Shown here one piece after another: positions 55,664-64,000 of a stretch of DNA of 64,000 nt. The DNA is taken from positions 1 through 64,000 of the forward strand of contig JADHMP010000003.1 in the NCBI GenBank assembly GCA_016779985.1, written 5' to 3'. The position numbers were made by a program, and so were the translations under genes. The stretch is from JADHMP01 sp016779985 (GTDB taxonomy: Bacteria; Bacteroidota; Bacteroidia; Flavobacteriales; Flavobacteriaceae). Position 1 is the stretch's first letter. Each line of letters opens with the position of its first letter. Under the pieces are notes generated by a model. It was not told the DNA's origin. It searched no databases and was given only the letters and a program-made list of their open reading frames with translations.

Positions 55664-56455
55664 ATGGATAAAGATAGACAAGAATTGTTAAAGGTGGCTT
55701 TGCTTCAAATAAATTCAGTGTGGCATCAACCTGAGAAAAATAGAATTTTACTTTCTCAAGAAATAGCTAAAATAGGAACAAAAGCGGATCTTGTTCTGTT
55801 GCCAGAAATGTTTACCACAGGTTTTTCTATGGCCCCAAAAAAACTAGCAGAGACAATGGAGGGTCAAACAGTGCAATGGATGAGGTCCCTTGCAAAAGAA
55901 TTTAATACTGTTATTGCAGGAAGTGTTATTATTGAAGAAGAAGGGTTTTTCTTCAATCGATTTTTATGGGTACCTCCAAAAGATACCATAGCTTATTATG
56001 ACAAGCGCCATGGGTTTTCATTAGTCGGCGAGCATCTAAAATATAAGGCGGGTGAAAATTCTGGCCTTGTAAACTATAAAGGGTGGAAAATCTGCCTTCG
56101 AATTTGTTATGATTTACGGTTTCCTGTGTGGTGCCGAAACACAGAGGAGTATGACTTACTTTTATTTGTTGCCAATTGGCCTAAACCTAGAATGCAAGCT
56201 TGGGATACACTCCTCAAAGCTAGAGCTATCGAAAATATGGCTTATTGCTGTGGAGTAAACATCGTGGGAGAAGACCCTAAAGGGAATCAATATTTAGGTC
56301 ATTCTGCAGGGTATGATTGTTTTGGAAATAGGCTCACAGGCCCCCTATCTGAAAAAAAAGAGGCTATCTGGGTTCCTCTAGATTATCAGGCACTTCAAGC
56401 ACATCGGAAGCAGTTCCGATTTTTAGAAGATCGAGATAATTTTGAGTTACGTTAA
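55664..56455 (+). CDS. Nitrilase-family omega-amidase (YafV/NIT2-like)
   Basis: A 263-residue carbon-nitrogen hydrolase. The catalytic triad is Glu48 (LLPEMF), Lys114 (YDKRHGF) and Cys148 (RICYDLRFP), in the order and sequence context of the YafV group that hydrolyses 2-oxoglutaramate and 2-oxosuccinamate in glutamine/methionine salvage. Length matches. A TTG lies in frame at 55661, but ATG at 55664 is preferred. Its last 92 bases overlap, on the opposite strand, the 3' end of the Ig-like lipoprotein gene. The divergent gene upstream is a broken HAD phosphatase. Confidence 0.9.
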   Translation: MDKDRQELLKVALLQINSVWHQPEKNRILLSQEIAKIGTKADLVLLPEMFTTGFSMAPKKLAETMEGQTVQWMRSLAKEFNTVIAGSVIIEEEGFFFNRFLWVPPKDTIAYYDKRHGFSLVGEHLKYKAGENSGLVNYKGWKICLRICYDLRFPVWCRNTEEYDLLLFVANWPKPRMQAWDTLLKARAIENMAYCCGVNIVGEDPKGNQYLGHSAGYDCFGNRLTGPLSEKKEAIWVPLDYQALQAHRKQFRFLEDRDNFELR

Positions 56456-58067
56456 ACGTTTCATTGAGGTCCCAATTAGCACGTAATTCGATTTTCTTTG
56501 CACTTCGAGTCAGCGGGTCCAAGAAGTATATCACAGGTTCGGGTTGAATTTTCTCAAGATAATTTCCTGTGTCCCATTCTTTGTTTCCATTTACGTCTTT
56601 AATTAAACGAAAATAATAAGTGGCTGCGTCTAATAATGGAAATTCATATAGACCAGATTCAATAGGTGAATCATAAAATCGTTTTACGTTTAAGTCGCTA
56701 TCTAAAAGTTGCAATATAAAAGGCTCTGGGTCGTCATATTGCAGCCTAAGGAATATAGTTCCGTAGTCTTCGATTTTTTTGGTTCTTATTCCATATTTCA
56801 CAGTATCGTTAGTGTTGCCTAAAAAATCAACCAACGCATTGGGAAAAACACTAATAGTATATTCATCATTAGGGAGGGCTTCAAATTGCAATGCAATGCG
56901 ATCATAATTTTCAAGAATTTCCAGTGCAACTGGAACAGGAATAGAGTCTTTTCCAAAGACTTCTACTTTTGTGCTATCTATCTCAACTATGGGTAAATTT
57001 GAGCTAAGAAGATAGGGTTCAGTTAGAGATAAATTCCCTTTGGTATTTGATTCAATGACTAATGAATCAGGTTGGGGTTCTTGATTAAAAAAAACTGTTT
57101 TAGTCAATAATGTATCACGCATTGGAAAAGAAAATTTCAACGAATCTAGAGCAGCACCTTTAAACCAAAAATTAAGCGAATCAGCTTTTCTATTTTTATT
57201 GATCAAATAAGAAAAACTATCGGGTAGATCAGATACAATTTCAAAATCTTGTCCTTCATATTCACCAAAATGACCTAAATAAATATGATGATTATTGACA
57301 TAGGCAGGATTAGCCCAAGCAAAAGATAGCTTTTCATTAAAAAGTCTTAGGGTGATTAAACTATCAGTAGGAAGAGTAATTGGTGTAGCAAGAAACCCAA
57401 TTTTATCAGTAGATTGATCAAATAAATAATTGCTTCCCACATCTTGAAGAGCAATGAGTTCATAGTCACCAGCCCTTAAATTTTTAAATTCAAATAAAAG
57501 AGTATCTAAAGTATTGGTTACATAAAAAGGTTTTTTGGTATAAATAGTAGAATCATTATAAGCAGTGTCAATGGGATAGAGCTGAAGTGAAATAAATCGT
57601 TCGGTGTCTTTTTCAAAAGCATCAAAAACACGTCCTTTAAGATTTAAAGAATCAATTTCTGATCCGGTAGAAAGGATATAAGTGAAATAAGGCAACGGAT
57701 TTGACTCATTGAAATCTACAATGCTTTCACCAAAATTAAATGTATATGTCGTATTTTCTAATAGGCTATCTTTCAATTTTATTGTTACTTTTTTGGACGC
57801 TCCAGTTTGAGGATAGACCGTATATTTTTCACGTTCTAAAGGAGGCGAAACGATCAACTGTTTTGATAAATCTTTTAAAGTAACATATTCATCAAAGTTT
57901 AATCGTATTTCTGTTTTATCAAATTCTGTGGTTTTCATTTTAGGTGAAGCATTAACGAGCCTAGGCGGTATTGAGTCTTTAGCTCCACCTGTAGGAGTTC
58001 CTGGTTTGGCACATTGAACCAAAGTGGTAAGAAAAAATAAATAGAGAACTGTTCGTGTCAATTTCAT
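56364..58067 (-). CDS. Ig-like domain lipoprotein (Big_5-containing)
   Basis: A 567-residue lipoprotein with lipobox TLVQC (Cys19) followed by AKPGTPTGG, the usual start of a conserved flavobacterial family. A Big_5 (Ig-like) domain is visible at about 38-125 (PPRLVNASPKMKTTEFDK and ENTTYTFNFGESIVD), then repeated beta-rich segments, and a C-terminal carboxypeptidase-regulatory-like stretch (LQLLDSDLNVKRFYDSP). Role in the envelope is not known. The frame continues upstream to a TTG at 58085, but ATG at 58067 gives the better signal peptide. The last residues lie in a 92-base overlap with the convergent nitrilase gene, so the tail may be an extension after loss of the original stop. 26 bases before it lies comF. 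Confidence 0.85.
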   Translation of the reverse strand: MKLTRTVLYLFFLTTLVQCAKPGTPTGGAKDSIPPRLVNASPKMKTTEFDKTEIRLNFDEYVTLKDLSKQLIVSPPLEREKYTVYPQTGASKKVTIKLKDSLLENTTYTFNFGESIVDFNESNPLPYFTYILSTGSEIDSLNLKGRVFDAFEKDTERFISLQLYPIDTAYNDSTIYTKKPFYVTNTLDTLLFEFKNLRAGDYELIALQDVGSNYLFDQSTDKIGFLATPITLPTDSLITLRLFNEKLSFAWANPAYVNNHHIYLGHFGEYEGQDFEIVSDLPDSFSYLINKNRKADSLNFWFKGAALDSLKFSFPMRDTLLTKTVFFNQEPQPDSLVIESNTKGNLSLTEPYLLSSNLPIVEIDSTKVEVFGKDSIPVPVALEILENYDRIALQFEALPNDEYTISVFPNALVDFLGNTNDTVKYGIRTKKIEDYGTIFLRLQYDDPEPFILQLLDSDLNVKRFYDSPIESGLYEFPLLDAATYYFRLIKDVNGNKEWDTGNYLEKIQPEPVIYFLDPLTRSAKKIELRANWDLNETFNVTQNYLDLLKIGTASDVLEVPDNLEEPR

Positions 58068-58093
58068 CGCTACAAAATAACACAATATTGTAG

Positions 58094-58795
58094 TTAGAAC
58101 CTATAACCGACAACGGCAATGCTTAATTTTATTTGTGAATGTTCTAAGAGAATCTTTGCACAGGCAGTGAGGGTTGCCCCTGAGGTGACCACATCGTCAA
58201 TTAAAAGAAAATGTCCTGTAGTCTTTTTTAAACTAGCTTGAGTTTCGAAAGCATTTTTAATTATTTTCCAACGATTGCTTTGATCAGCTAAAGCCAGTGG
58301 GGGAGTGTCGATTATACGCTTAAGATAATTTGTATATACAGGTTTTTGAATAATTTCACTTACTGCACTAGCTATTATTTCAGATTGGTTATAGCCTCTT
58401 TCTCGTTTCCTTTTTGAATGCAGTGGAACAGGAATGATTCCTCTTATAGTACTGAAGTTTGAACTCTTTAGAATAGCCTCTCCCAACCATTGGCCAAAAA
58501 GCGTCCCAATGTGTTTTTGCTTTTTGTATTTGAGTTGATGAATTAAGTTGGCCACCAGTCCCTTTTTGGTGAAATAACAAAGTGCGACAGCATGTTGAAG
58601 TGATAATTGGAGGCTTAATTGTTGGTGTAGAGCATTGTTAGAATAGTTAAAGTGATCAGTAAAAGGGAGGGACACAATACATTCAATACAAATCCCTTTT
58701 TCATGTTGAGACAAATAATTTCTACAGCTGAAACAAAGACGAGGAAGAATTAGATCAATAAAACTTTGAAGCGTCTCTTGGTAAACTTTTTTCAT
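58094..58795 (-). CDS. comF: ComF-family phosphoribosyltransferase
   Basis: A 233-residue protein with the N-terminal Cys4 zinc site (LCFSCRNYL and GICIEC) and a C-terminal phosphoribosyltransferase domain with the PRPP loop LLIDDVVTSGATL. The PLHSKRKRERGYNQSE segment is diagnostic of ComF/GntX. ComF is required for DNA uptake in naturally competent bacteria, but the gene is widespread and its reaction is not defined. A GTG at 58813 could extend it by six residues; ATG at 58795 is chosen. It is divergent from glycyl-tRNA synthetase by 52 bases. Confidence 0.9.
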   Translation of the reverse strand: MKKVYQETLQSFIDLILPRLCFSCRNYLSQHEKGICIECIVSLPFTDHFNYSNNALHQQLSLQLSLQHAVALCYFTKKGLVANLIHQLKYKKQKHIGTLFGQWLGEAILKSSNFSTIRGIIPVPLHSKRKRERGYNQSEIIASAVSEIIQKPVYTNYLKRIIDTPPLALADQSNRWKIIKNAFETQASLKKTTGHFLLIDDVVTSGATLTACAKILLEHSQIKLSIAVVGYRF

Positions 58796-58847
58796 GGAAA
58801 ATTTTAGGCTCACTATTAAAGATACTAAAAAGGATTATTTTTGCTGC

Positions 58848-60389
58848 ATGAAAAATCCAACAGAGCAGTTTAAAAAAGTTATTTCCCATGCGAAAGAATA
58901 CGGGTTTATCTTTCCTTCGAGTGAAATTTATGAGGGACTTAGTGCGGTTTATGATTATGGGCAAAACGGTGTAGCGTTAAAGAATAATATTAGAGATTAT
59001 TGGTGGAAAGCGATGGTCCAAATCAATGACAATATTGTAGGCCTAGATGCTGCTATATTTATGCATCCTACCACTTGGAAAGCTTCAGGTCACGTTGATG
59101 CTTTTAATGATCCACTGATTGACAATAAAGATTCAAAAAAGCGATATCGTGCGGATGTATTAATAGAAGATCATGTAGCAAAAATTGAGACTAAAATTGA
59201 AAAAGAAATTGCCAAAGCCGCAAAACGTTTTGGAGATGATTTTGATAAAAAACAATTTATAGCAACCAACCCAAGAGTGTTGGGATATCAAGAAAGAGCA
59301 GCTTCTATACTCAAACGAATGGGGACTGCTTTGGAACAAGAAAATCTTGCTGATGTCAAAAGTTTGATCGAAGAATTAGAAATTAGTTGCCCTGAATCAG
59401 GATCACGCAACTGGACAGAGGTCAAACAATTCAATCTTATGTTTGGCACCAAGTTAGGAGCTAGTGCAGATAGTGCAATGGATTTATACCTAAGACCCGA
59501 AACTGCTCAAGGTATTTTTGTCAATTTTTTAAACGTTCAAAAAACGGGTAGAATGAAATTACCTTTCGGAATTGCACAAACCGGTAAAGCATTCCGCAAT
59601 GAAATTGTGGCTCGTCAATTCATATTTAGAATGAGGGAATTTGAACAAATGGAAATGCAATTTTTTATACCTCCTGGTTCCCAAAAAGAATGGTATACTC
59701 ATTGGAAAGAAAAAAGACTTCAATGGCATCTGGCACTAAATATGGGACAAGAAAACTATCGCTTTCATGATCATGATAAGTTGGCTCACTATGCTGATGC
59801 CGCTTGTGATATTGAATTTAAATTTCCTTTTGGCTTCAAAGAACTAGAAGGGATACATTCTAGAACAGACTTTGATTTGGGGAATCACGAAAAGTTTAGT
59901 GGAAAAAAACTCCAGTATTTCGATCCTGAAAAGAACGAAAACATCACTCCTTTTGTTTTAGAAACATCCATTGGTTTAGACCGTATGTTTTTAGCTGTTT
60001 TTTCTCATGCTCTTCAAGAGGAAACCCTTGACAATAATACGACCAGAGTTGTACTAAAAATCCCACCCTTTTTAGCCCCGACCAAAGTGGCTATTCTTCC
60101 TCTAGTTAAAAAAGATGGGTTACCTGCACTAGCCAACGAAATTGTTGATCAGCTCAAATGGGACTTTGCCGTTGCCTATGACGAAAAAGATGCTGTAGGA
60201 AGGCGCTATCGTCGGCAGGACGCTCTTGGCACCCCTTTTTGTGTTACGGTTGATCACCAAAGTTTAGAAGACAATACAGTGACCCTAAGGAATCGAGATT
60301 CTATGGAACAAGAAAGGGTAGCCATTTCAGCCTTAAAGACAATTTTAGTTGATAAAGTTTCTATCACATCATTGCTAAAAAAACTTTGA
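58848..60389 (+). CDS. glyS: Glycine-tRNA ligase (class II, single-chain)
   Basis: A 513-residue synthetase of the dimeric alpha2 (eukaryote-like) type. Class II motifs are visible: motif 2 in FRNEIVARQFIFRMREFEQ, motif 3 in GLDRMFLAVFSHA, and a tRNA-binding anticodon domain from about 420 (KVAILPLVKKDGL). The N-terminal YEGLSAVYDYGQNGVALKNN is typical for the family. An open frame reaches 58794 upstream, but Met at 58848 (MKNPTEQF) matches homologues in length. No promoter with an exact consensus lies between it and comF at a sensible distance. Confidence 0.96.
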   Translation: MKNPTEQFKKVISHAKEYGFIFPSSEIYEGLSAVYDYGQNGVALKNNIRDYWWKAMVQINDNIVGLDAAIFMHPTTWKASGHVDAFNDPLIDNKDSKKRYRADVLIEDHVAKIETKIEKEIAKAAKRFGDDFDKKQFIATNPRVLGYQERAASILKRMGTALEQENLADVKSLIEELEISCPESGSRNWTEVKQFNLMFGTKLGASADSAMDLYLRPETAQGIFVNFLNVQKTGRMKLPFGIAQTGKAFRNEIVARQFIFRMREFEQMEMQFFIPPGSQKEWYTHWKEKRLQWHLALNMGQENYRFHDHDKLAHYADAACDIEFKFPFGFKELEGIHSRTDFDLGNHEKFSGKKLQYFDPEKNENITPFVLETSIGLDRMFLAVFSHALQEETLDNNTTRVVLKIPPFLAPTKVAILPLVKKDGLPALANEIVDQLKWDFAVAYDEKDAVGRRYRRQDALGTPFCVTVDHQSLEDNTVTLRNRDSMEQERVAISALKTILVDKVSITSLLKKL

Positions 60390-60485
60390 TACATTTTCAA
60401 CAGAAAAACTAATATAATTTAGAATCAATGGTGGTGAAAAAGACTATGTTTTCATAACGGTGAGGATTTTATATCTTCGTAGTAA

Positions 60486-61253
60486 ATGGAATTAAAAATT
60501 CTCTCCTATAATGTTAATGGAATTCGAGCAGCTTTAAAAAAAGGATTTGACAGCTGGTTAAAGGCTGCTAATCCAGATGTTATCTGCATTCAAGAATCAA
60601 AAGCACTCAAAGAACAAGTTGAAGTGACGCTTTTAGAACAATTAGGCTATCACCACTATTGGTTTTCTGCCCAAAAAAAAGGATATAGTGGCGTGGCTAT
60701 TTTCACTAAAAAAGAGCCCAAAAATATAGTCTATGGCACAGGTGTTGAATCCATGGATTTTGAGGGACGAGTGCTGCGTGTTGATTTTGAAGAATGTTCT
60801 ATCATCAGTCTATACCTCCCCTCAGGAACCAACATAAAACGGCTGGATCACAAATTTGCCTTTATGGACGAATTTCAGTCATACATTGATGCGTTAAAAA
60901 AGGAATATCCTAAACTTATCATTTGTGGAGATTATAATATTTGTCATCAAGCCATAGACATTCATGATCCAATAAGAAATAAAAATGTCTCAGGTTTCCT
61001 CCCTGAAGAACGCGCTTGGTTAGATCAATTCATGAAAAAGGGTTTTATCGATAGTTTCCGTTTGTTAAATCCAGAACCACACCACTATAGTTGGTGGAGC
61101 TACAGAGCTAATGCTAGAAACAACAACAAAGGGTGGCGTATTGACTATGCTCTAGTTTCAGAACCATTAAAAAACAATATCAACAGAGCCTATCTTTTAC
61201 CAGAAGCAAAACATTCTGACCACTGTCCAGTGGGACTAGAATTAAAATTTTAA
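60486..61253 (+). CDS. xth: Exodeoxyribonuclease III (AP endonuclease)
   Basis: A 255-residue Mg2+-dependent DNA repair nuclease of the exonuclease III/APE1 family. Key residues are Asn12-type SYNVNGIR at the start, Glu37 in CIQESKA, the catalytic Asp/Asn in CGDYNICH, WWSYR and the terminal His246 in HSDHCPV. Full length for the family. It is followed after three bases by an OmpA-family lipoprotein. A weak box TATCTTCG lies 9 bases before the ATG. Confidence 0.95.
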   Translation: MELKILSYNVNGIRAALKKGFDSWLKAANPDVICIQESKALKEQVEVTLLEQLGYHHYWFSAQKKGYSGVAIFTKKEPKNIVYGTGVESMDFEGRVLRVDFEECSIISLYLPSGTNIKRLDHKFAFMDEFQSYIDALKKEYPKLIICGDYNICHQAIDIHDPIRNKNVSGFLPEERAWLDQFMKKGFIDSFRLLNPEPHHYSWWSYRANARNNNKGWRIDYALVSEPLKNNINRAYLLPEAKHSDHCPVGLELKF

Positions 61254-61256
61254 AAT

Positions 61257-62153
61257 ATGACTAAAAAAATAGCTTTAGTAGGGGTTTTGTTGTTTACACT
61301 TCAAAGCTGTGTGTCTTCTCGGGTTTTCAATGATTTAGAAGAACGGTATGCGCAACTCAAAATGGAGCATGAAGCTCTTTCTCAAAAAAAAGACAGTTTG
61401 AATATGGCTGCCCTAGCATGGGAAAAACGAAGTGATTCTTTGGCACAAAAATTAGAACAAACTCAAAGTAGCCTTTCTAAAGTAGAGAAAGCACATAGGC
61501 AACTTCAAAAAGAATTTTCGTTATTACAGAAAAGCAGTGATAGTTCTATTCAAAAGGCTCTAGTAGAAAACTCAAGCCTTTTAGAACAAATTGAAGAAAA
61601 ACAACAACAGTTAGCCTTACGCTCCCAACGGGTTTCTGAATTAGAATCACTCATGATGGCTCAGGAAAAGGCATTAAATTCACTAAAGCAACGTCTTTCA
61701 GATGCGCTCCTAAATTTTGAAGGCAAAGGACTAACCGTAGAACAGCGCAATGGAAAAGTATATGTTTCAATGCAAAATAAATTATTGTTTCGCTCGGGGC
61801 AATGGAAGGTTGGAAAAGAAGGCAAACAAGCACTACAGCAATTGGCCACCGTTTTGGCTGAAAATCCTGATATCGCTGTTCTAATTGAAGGTCACACTGA
61901 CAATGTGCCTTATAAAGGAAAAGGAGCTGTGGAAGGCAATTGGGACTTGTCTACAAAAAGAGCCACAGCGGTGGTACAAATTTTATTGGAAAATGGGCTA
62001 GTTCTCCCGCAAAATCTAACGGCAGCAGGCCGAAGTGAATTTTTGCCAGTGGGGCCAAATAGGACTTCAGAAGGAAGAACTGCCAATAGAAGAATTGAAG
62101 TAATTTTAAGTCCAAATTTAAATGAAATTTCAGTCCTATTAAATACACTTTAA
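61257..62153 (+). CDS. OmpA-family lipoprotein with coiled coil
   Basis: A 298-residue lipoprotein with lipobox TLQSC (Cys18). Residues of about 25-150 form a long coiled coil rich in Gln, Lys, Glu and Ser. The C-terminal OmpA-like domain (about 165-290) binds peptidoglycan and contains the signature segment EGHTDNVPYKGKGAV, with NWDLSTKRA and RTANRRIEVI. It tethers the outer membrane to the wall. It lies between exonuclease III and an aldo/keto reductase with three-base gaps, so the three may share a transcript. Confidence 0.93.
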   Translation: MTKKIALVGVLLFTLQSCVSSRVFNDLEERYAQLKMEHEALSQKKDSLNMAALAWEKRSDSLAQKLEQTQSSLSKVEKAHRQLQKEFSLLQKSSDSSIQKALVENSSLLEQIEEKQQQLALRSQRVSELESLMMAQEKALNSLKQRLSDALLNFEGKGLTVEQRNGKVYVSMQNKLLFRSGQWKVGKEGKQALQQLATVLAENPDIAVLIEGHTDNVPYKGKGAVEGNWDLSTKRATAVVQILLENGLVLPQNLTAAGRSEFLPVGPNRTSEGRTANRRIEVILSPNLNEISVLLNTL

Positions 62154-62156
62154 TCA

Positions 62157-63194
62157 ATGGATTATAATGAACTTCCTGAAACAGAAATAAAAGTAAGTAA
62201 GATATGCCTAGGTACAATGACATGGGGTCGACAAAACACCGAAGAAGAAGGGCATGCTCAAATGGATTATGCAGTAGCCCGAGGCATTAATTTTTTTGAT
62301 ACAGCGGAGCTCTATGCTGTTCCTCCATCAAAAGAAACACAAGGCGATACAGAACGTATTATAGGCACTTGGTTTAAAAAAACAGCTAAACGAAAAGACA
62401 TTATTTTGGCCTCTAAAATTGTTGGGCCAAGAGACTTTACTAAACATATTCGAACTGACCTGAGTTATTCAAAGGCAACGATCGATGAGGCTATATATGG
62501 AAGCTTGAAACGCCTACAAACGGATTATATAGATCTCTATCAATTGCATTGGCCAGAACGTCCCACTAACTTCTTTGGCGAGCGTGGTTATACCTATAAA
62601 AAAGGGGATGTATGGCACGAAAATTTTGAACTGGTGTTAGACGCCTTACAACAACATGTTAAAAAAGGCACCATCCGCCATGTAGGATTATCTAATGAAA
62701 CTCCTTGGGGCACTATGCGCTTTTTGCAAGCTGCTGGCCCTGCTAGGCCTAAAATGATTACGATTCAGAATCCCTATTCACTCCTGAATAGATTACCAGA
62801 AATTGGATTGACAGAAATATGCCATCGAGAGAATGTAGGTTTATTGCCTTATTCTCCACTGGCGTTTGGCACACTGAGTGGAAAATATAGAAATGGAAAT
62901 TTACCTCCAAAAAGTAGACTATCACTTTTTCCACACTATGACCGATACAGTAGTGATCAATGTAAAAATGCTATTGAAGCATATTATCAATTAGCAAAAA
63001 AAAATGATCTCACCCTAACGGCTTTGTCACTTGCTTTTGTTAATGATCAGCCCTTTGTAACCAGCAATATCATTGGTGCAACAACCCTCGATCAACTTAA
63101 AGAAAATATTGATAGTGCCTATGTGAAACTTTCTGATGAAATATTGGAAGCGATTGAACTGATTCATGAACAATATCCCAATCCAGCGCCCTAA
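62157..63194 (+). CDS. Aldo/keto reductase (Tas/YghZ-like)
   Basis: A 345-residue NADP(H)-dependent oxidoreductase with a TIM barrel. The catalytic tetrad is visible: Asp48 and Tyr53 in FFDTAELYA, Lys87 in ILASKIVG and His131 in YQLHWPE. The insert TQGDTERIIGTWF after Tyr and the late SNIIGATTLDQLKEN are typical of the Tas group. Natural substrate unknown. It is convergent with the disrupted amidohydrolase gene, only four bases away. Confidence 0.92.
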   Translation: MDYNELPETEIKVSKICLGTMTWGRQNTEEEGHAQMDYAVARGINFFDTAELYAVPPSKETQGDTERIIGTWFKKTAKRKDIILASKIVGPRDFTKHIRTDLSYSKATIDEAIYGSLKRLQTDYIDLYQLHWPERPTNFFGERGYTYKKGDVWHENFELVLDALQQHVKKGTIRHVGLSNETPWGTMRFLQAAGPARPKMITIQNPYSLLNRLPEIGLTEICHRENVGLLPYSPLAFGTLSGKYRNGNLPPKSRLSLFPHYDRYSSDQCKNAIEAYYQLAKKNDLTLTALSLAFVNDQPFVTSNIIGATTLDQLKENIDSAYVKLSDEILEAIELIHEQYPNPAP

Positions 63195-63198
63195 TTAA

Positions 63199-64000
63199 TT
63201 AGTCTAATTGGAACAGACGCTTTGCATTATCATAAAATACTTTTTTTAAGGTCTTCTCTGATAAGCCAATTCCTTTTGTATGATATTTTTCTATCATCAA
63301 AGAATCAGAACTACTAAGATAATTCCACAATATTTCATAATTGTGTCTTAAACGGGAAGCTTCTGAGGCTAATTCTTCTTTTGACATCTCATTTACGTCA
63401 GCATAATTTTGATAATCAGAACCAAAAAGAATGCGATCTTGATATTTTTCAAAAAAGGCTTGAACTGTTTTACTGTCTTGTCATGCCAGATCTCTAAAAC
63501 GAGCTCCCATTTCAACAACAATATTTGGAAATTGGTCGAGCCTTTTAGCTACCATACTCACATCATGGGACATACTGCCTAAATGAGCACACATGATTTG
63601 TAAATTCGGATTGTTAGCAATCCAACGATCTCGAGCCTCAATAATGGCTTCGTAGGTGGGCATTTCAGGAAAATTATAGGCGTGATACTGAGGATGGTTT
63701 TTATAATAGCCATAATGTGTACCATTAGGATTCAGGGGCAGCCAAGCTTCTTTAGGCTCTGCGATATGTGCCATAACTGGAATTTTGGCCTGCACAAGAA
63801 AATCCCAAATAGGCTGCAAACGTTGATCATCAATTTGAATAAAAGAACCTGATTCGTCTTTAGTGACCATTCCAAAATTTTTCCAAACCTTCACCATACG
63901 AGCACCCTCTTGAATTTCTTTTCTAAGCTGACTTATAATTCTATCTGCATAGTCTTTATCATCAATACCATCGCCTAAAAAAGCTGTACATAGATAAAAT
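63199..64000 (-). pseudogene. Amidohydrolase (PF04909-type), partial at the window edge with an in-frame TGA
   Basis: The minus-strand frame from 64000 to 63199 encodes the C-terminal two thirds of a metal-dependent amidohydrolase/TIM-barrel hydrolase, the start lying beyond the window. Visible elements are PVMAHIAEPKEAWLPLNP, IMCAHLGSMSHDV and RILFGSDY, the late Asp motif of the family. A TGA at 63481-63483 interrupts it after RFRDLA and before QDSKTVQAFFEKY; both parts are in the same frame. Relatives read a residue such as Trp or Tyr there, so one base change (for example TGG to TGA) explains it. It could also be a sequencing error. The remaining C-terminus runs to YDNAKRLFQLD. Confidence 0.8.

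Noticed and set aside
58836..58843. TATTTTTG box as the promoter of glycyl-tRNA synthetase
   Set aside because: It matches TAnnTTTG but ends only four bases before the ATG and has no TTG at the right distance, so transcription would start inside the gene.
63481..63483. TGA recoding (Trp or selenocysteine) to explain the amidohydrolase
   Set aside because: TGA serves as the normal stop elsewhere, for example at 40327-40329 after feoA and at 11478-11480; no SECIS-like hairpin was recognised directly after it.

Overview
The window looks like the chromosome of a polysaccharide-degrading marine member of the Bacteroidota, most likely a flavobacterium. Signs of this are a SusC/SusD pair, many TonB-dependent receptors and lipoproteins, a FecI/FecR-type sigma/anti-sigma pair with an STN-domain receptor, a three-subunit succinate dehydrogenase in C-A-B order, AT-rich DNA, and promoters of the form TTG-N19-21-TAnnTTTG. 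No phage, IS transposase, CRISPR array or rRNA gene was seen.

Region 1 (1-2569): a tRNA-Asn on the minus strand and a FecA-like TonB-dependent receptor with its own promoter. Region 2 (2646-25123, all minus strand): an 11-gene polysaccharide utilization locus (PUL). In transcription order it holds SusC, SusD, a terminator-like hairpin, two very large FG-GAP/UnbV lipoproteins, two sulfatases that overlap by four bases, a GH10 xylanase, a GPH sugar symporter, a GH43 enzyme without signal peptide, a third sulfatase and a GHL6/GH151-like glycosidase. Region 3 (25424-30108, plus strand, divergent) adds a pentonate dehydratase of the IlvD/Edd family, a GntP-type aldonate permease and a fourth sulfatase. 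The simplest reading is uptake and breakdown of a sulfated, xylose-containing polysaccharide: surface and periplasmic enzymes and sulfatases trim it, SusCD imports oligomers, the GPH symporter moves sugars inward, GH43 finishes them in the cytoplasm, and an oxidative aldonate branch may take up sugar acids. The polymer itself is inferred. No PUL regulator is encoded beside it.

Region 4 (30122-37700) is a looser accessory stretch: a YHYH-PEBP membrane/lipoprotein whose last domain is frameshifted, an orphan lipoprotein between two gene-free gaps of about 600 bases, a GH78 alpha-L-rhamnosidase and a DUF6624-like protein.

Region 5 (37909-48778) is mostly core physiology: RseP, an SCO1-like copper protein, FeoA-FeoB plus a 43-residue Cys-rich partner missed by long-ORF searches, an MFS transporter, a bidirectional terminator, an aminopeptidase P and succinate dehydrogenase/fumarate reductase CAB. 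Region 6 (48805-54740, minus) is a cell-surface-signalling operon: ECF sigma, FecR anti-sigma, STN-type TonB receptor, DUF4249 lipoprotein and an alpha/beta-hydrolase lipoprotein.

Region 7 (54981-64000) contains a HAD phosphatase gene broken by an in-frame stop and lacking a normal start codon, a nitrilase-family omega-amidase, an Ig-like lipoprotein, ComF, glycyl-tRNA synthetase, exonuclease III, an OmpA-family lipoprotein, an aldo/keto reductase and, at the right edge, an amidohydrolase with an internal in-frame TGA. Three damaged reading frames in 64 kb suggest either recent gene decay or assembly error, and each can be tested by reads.
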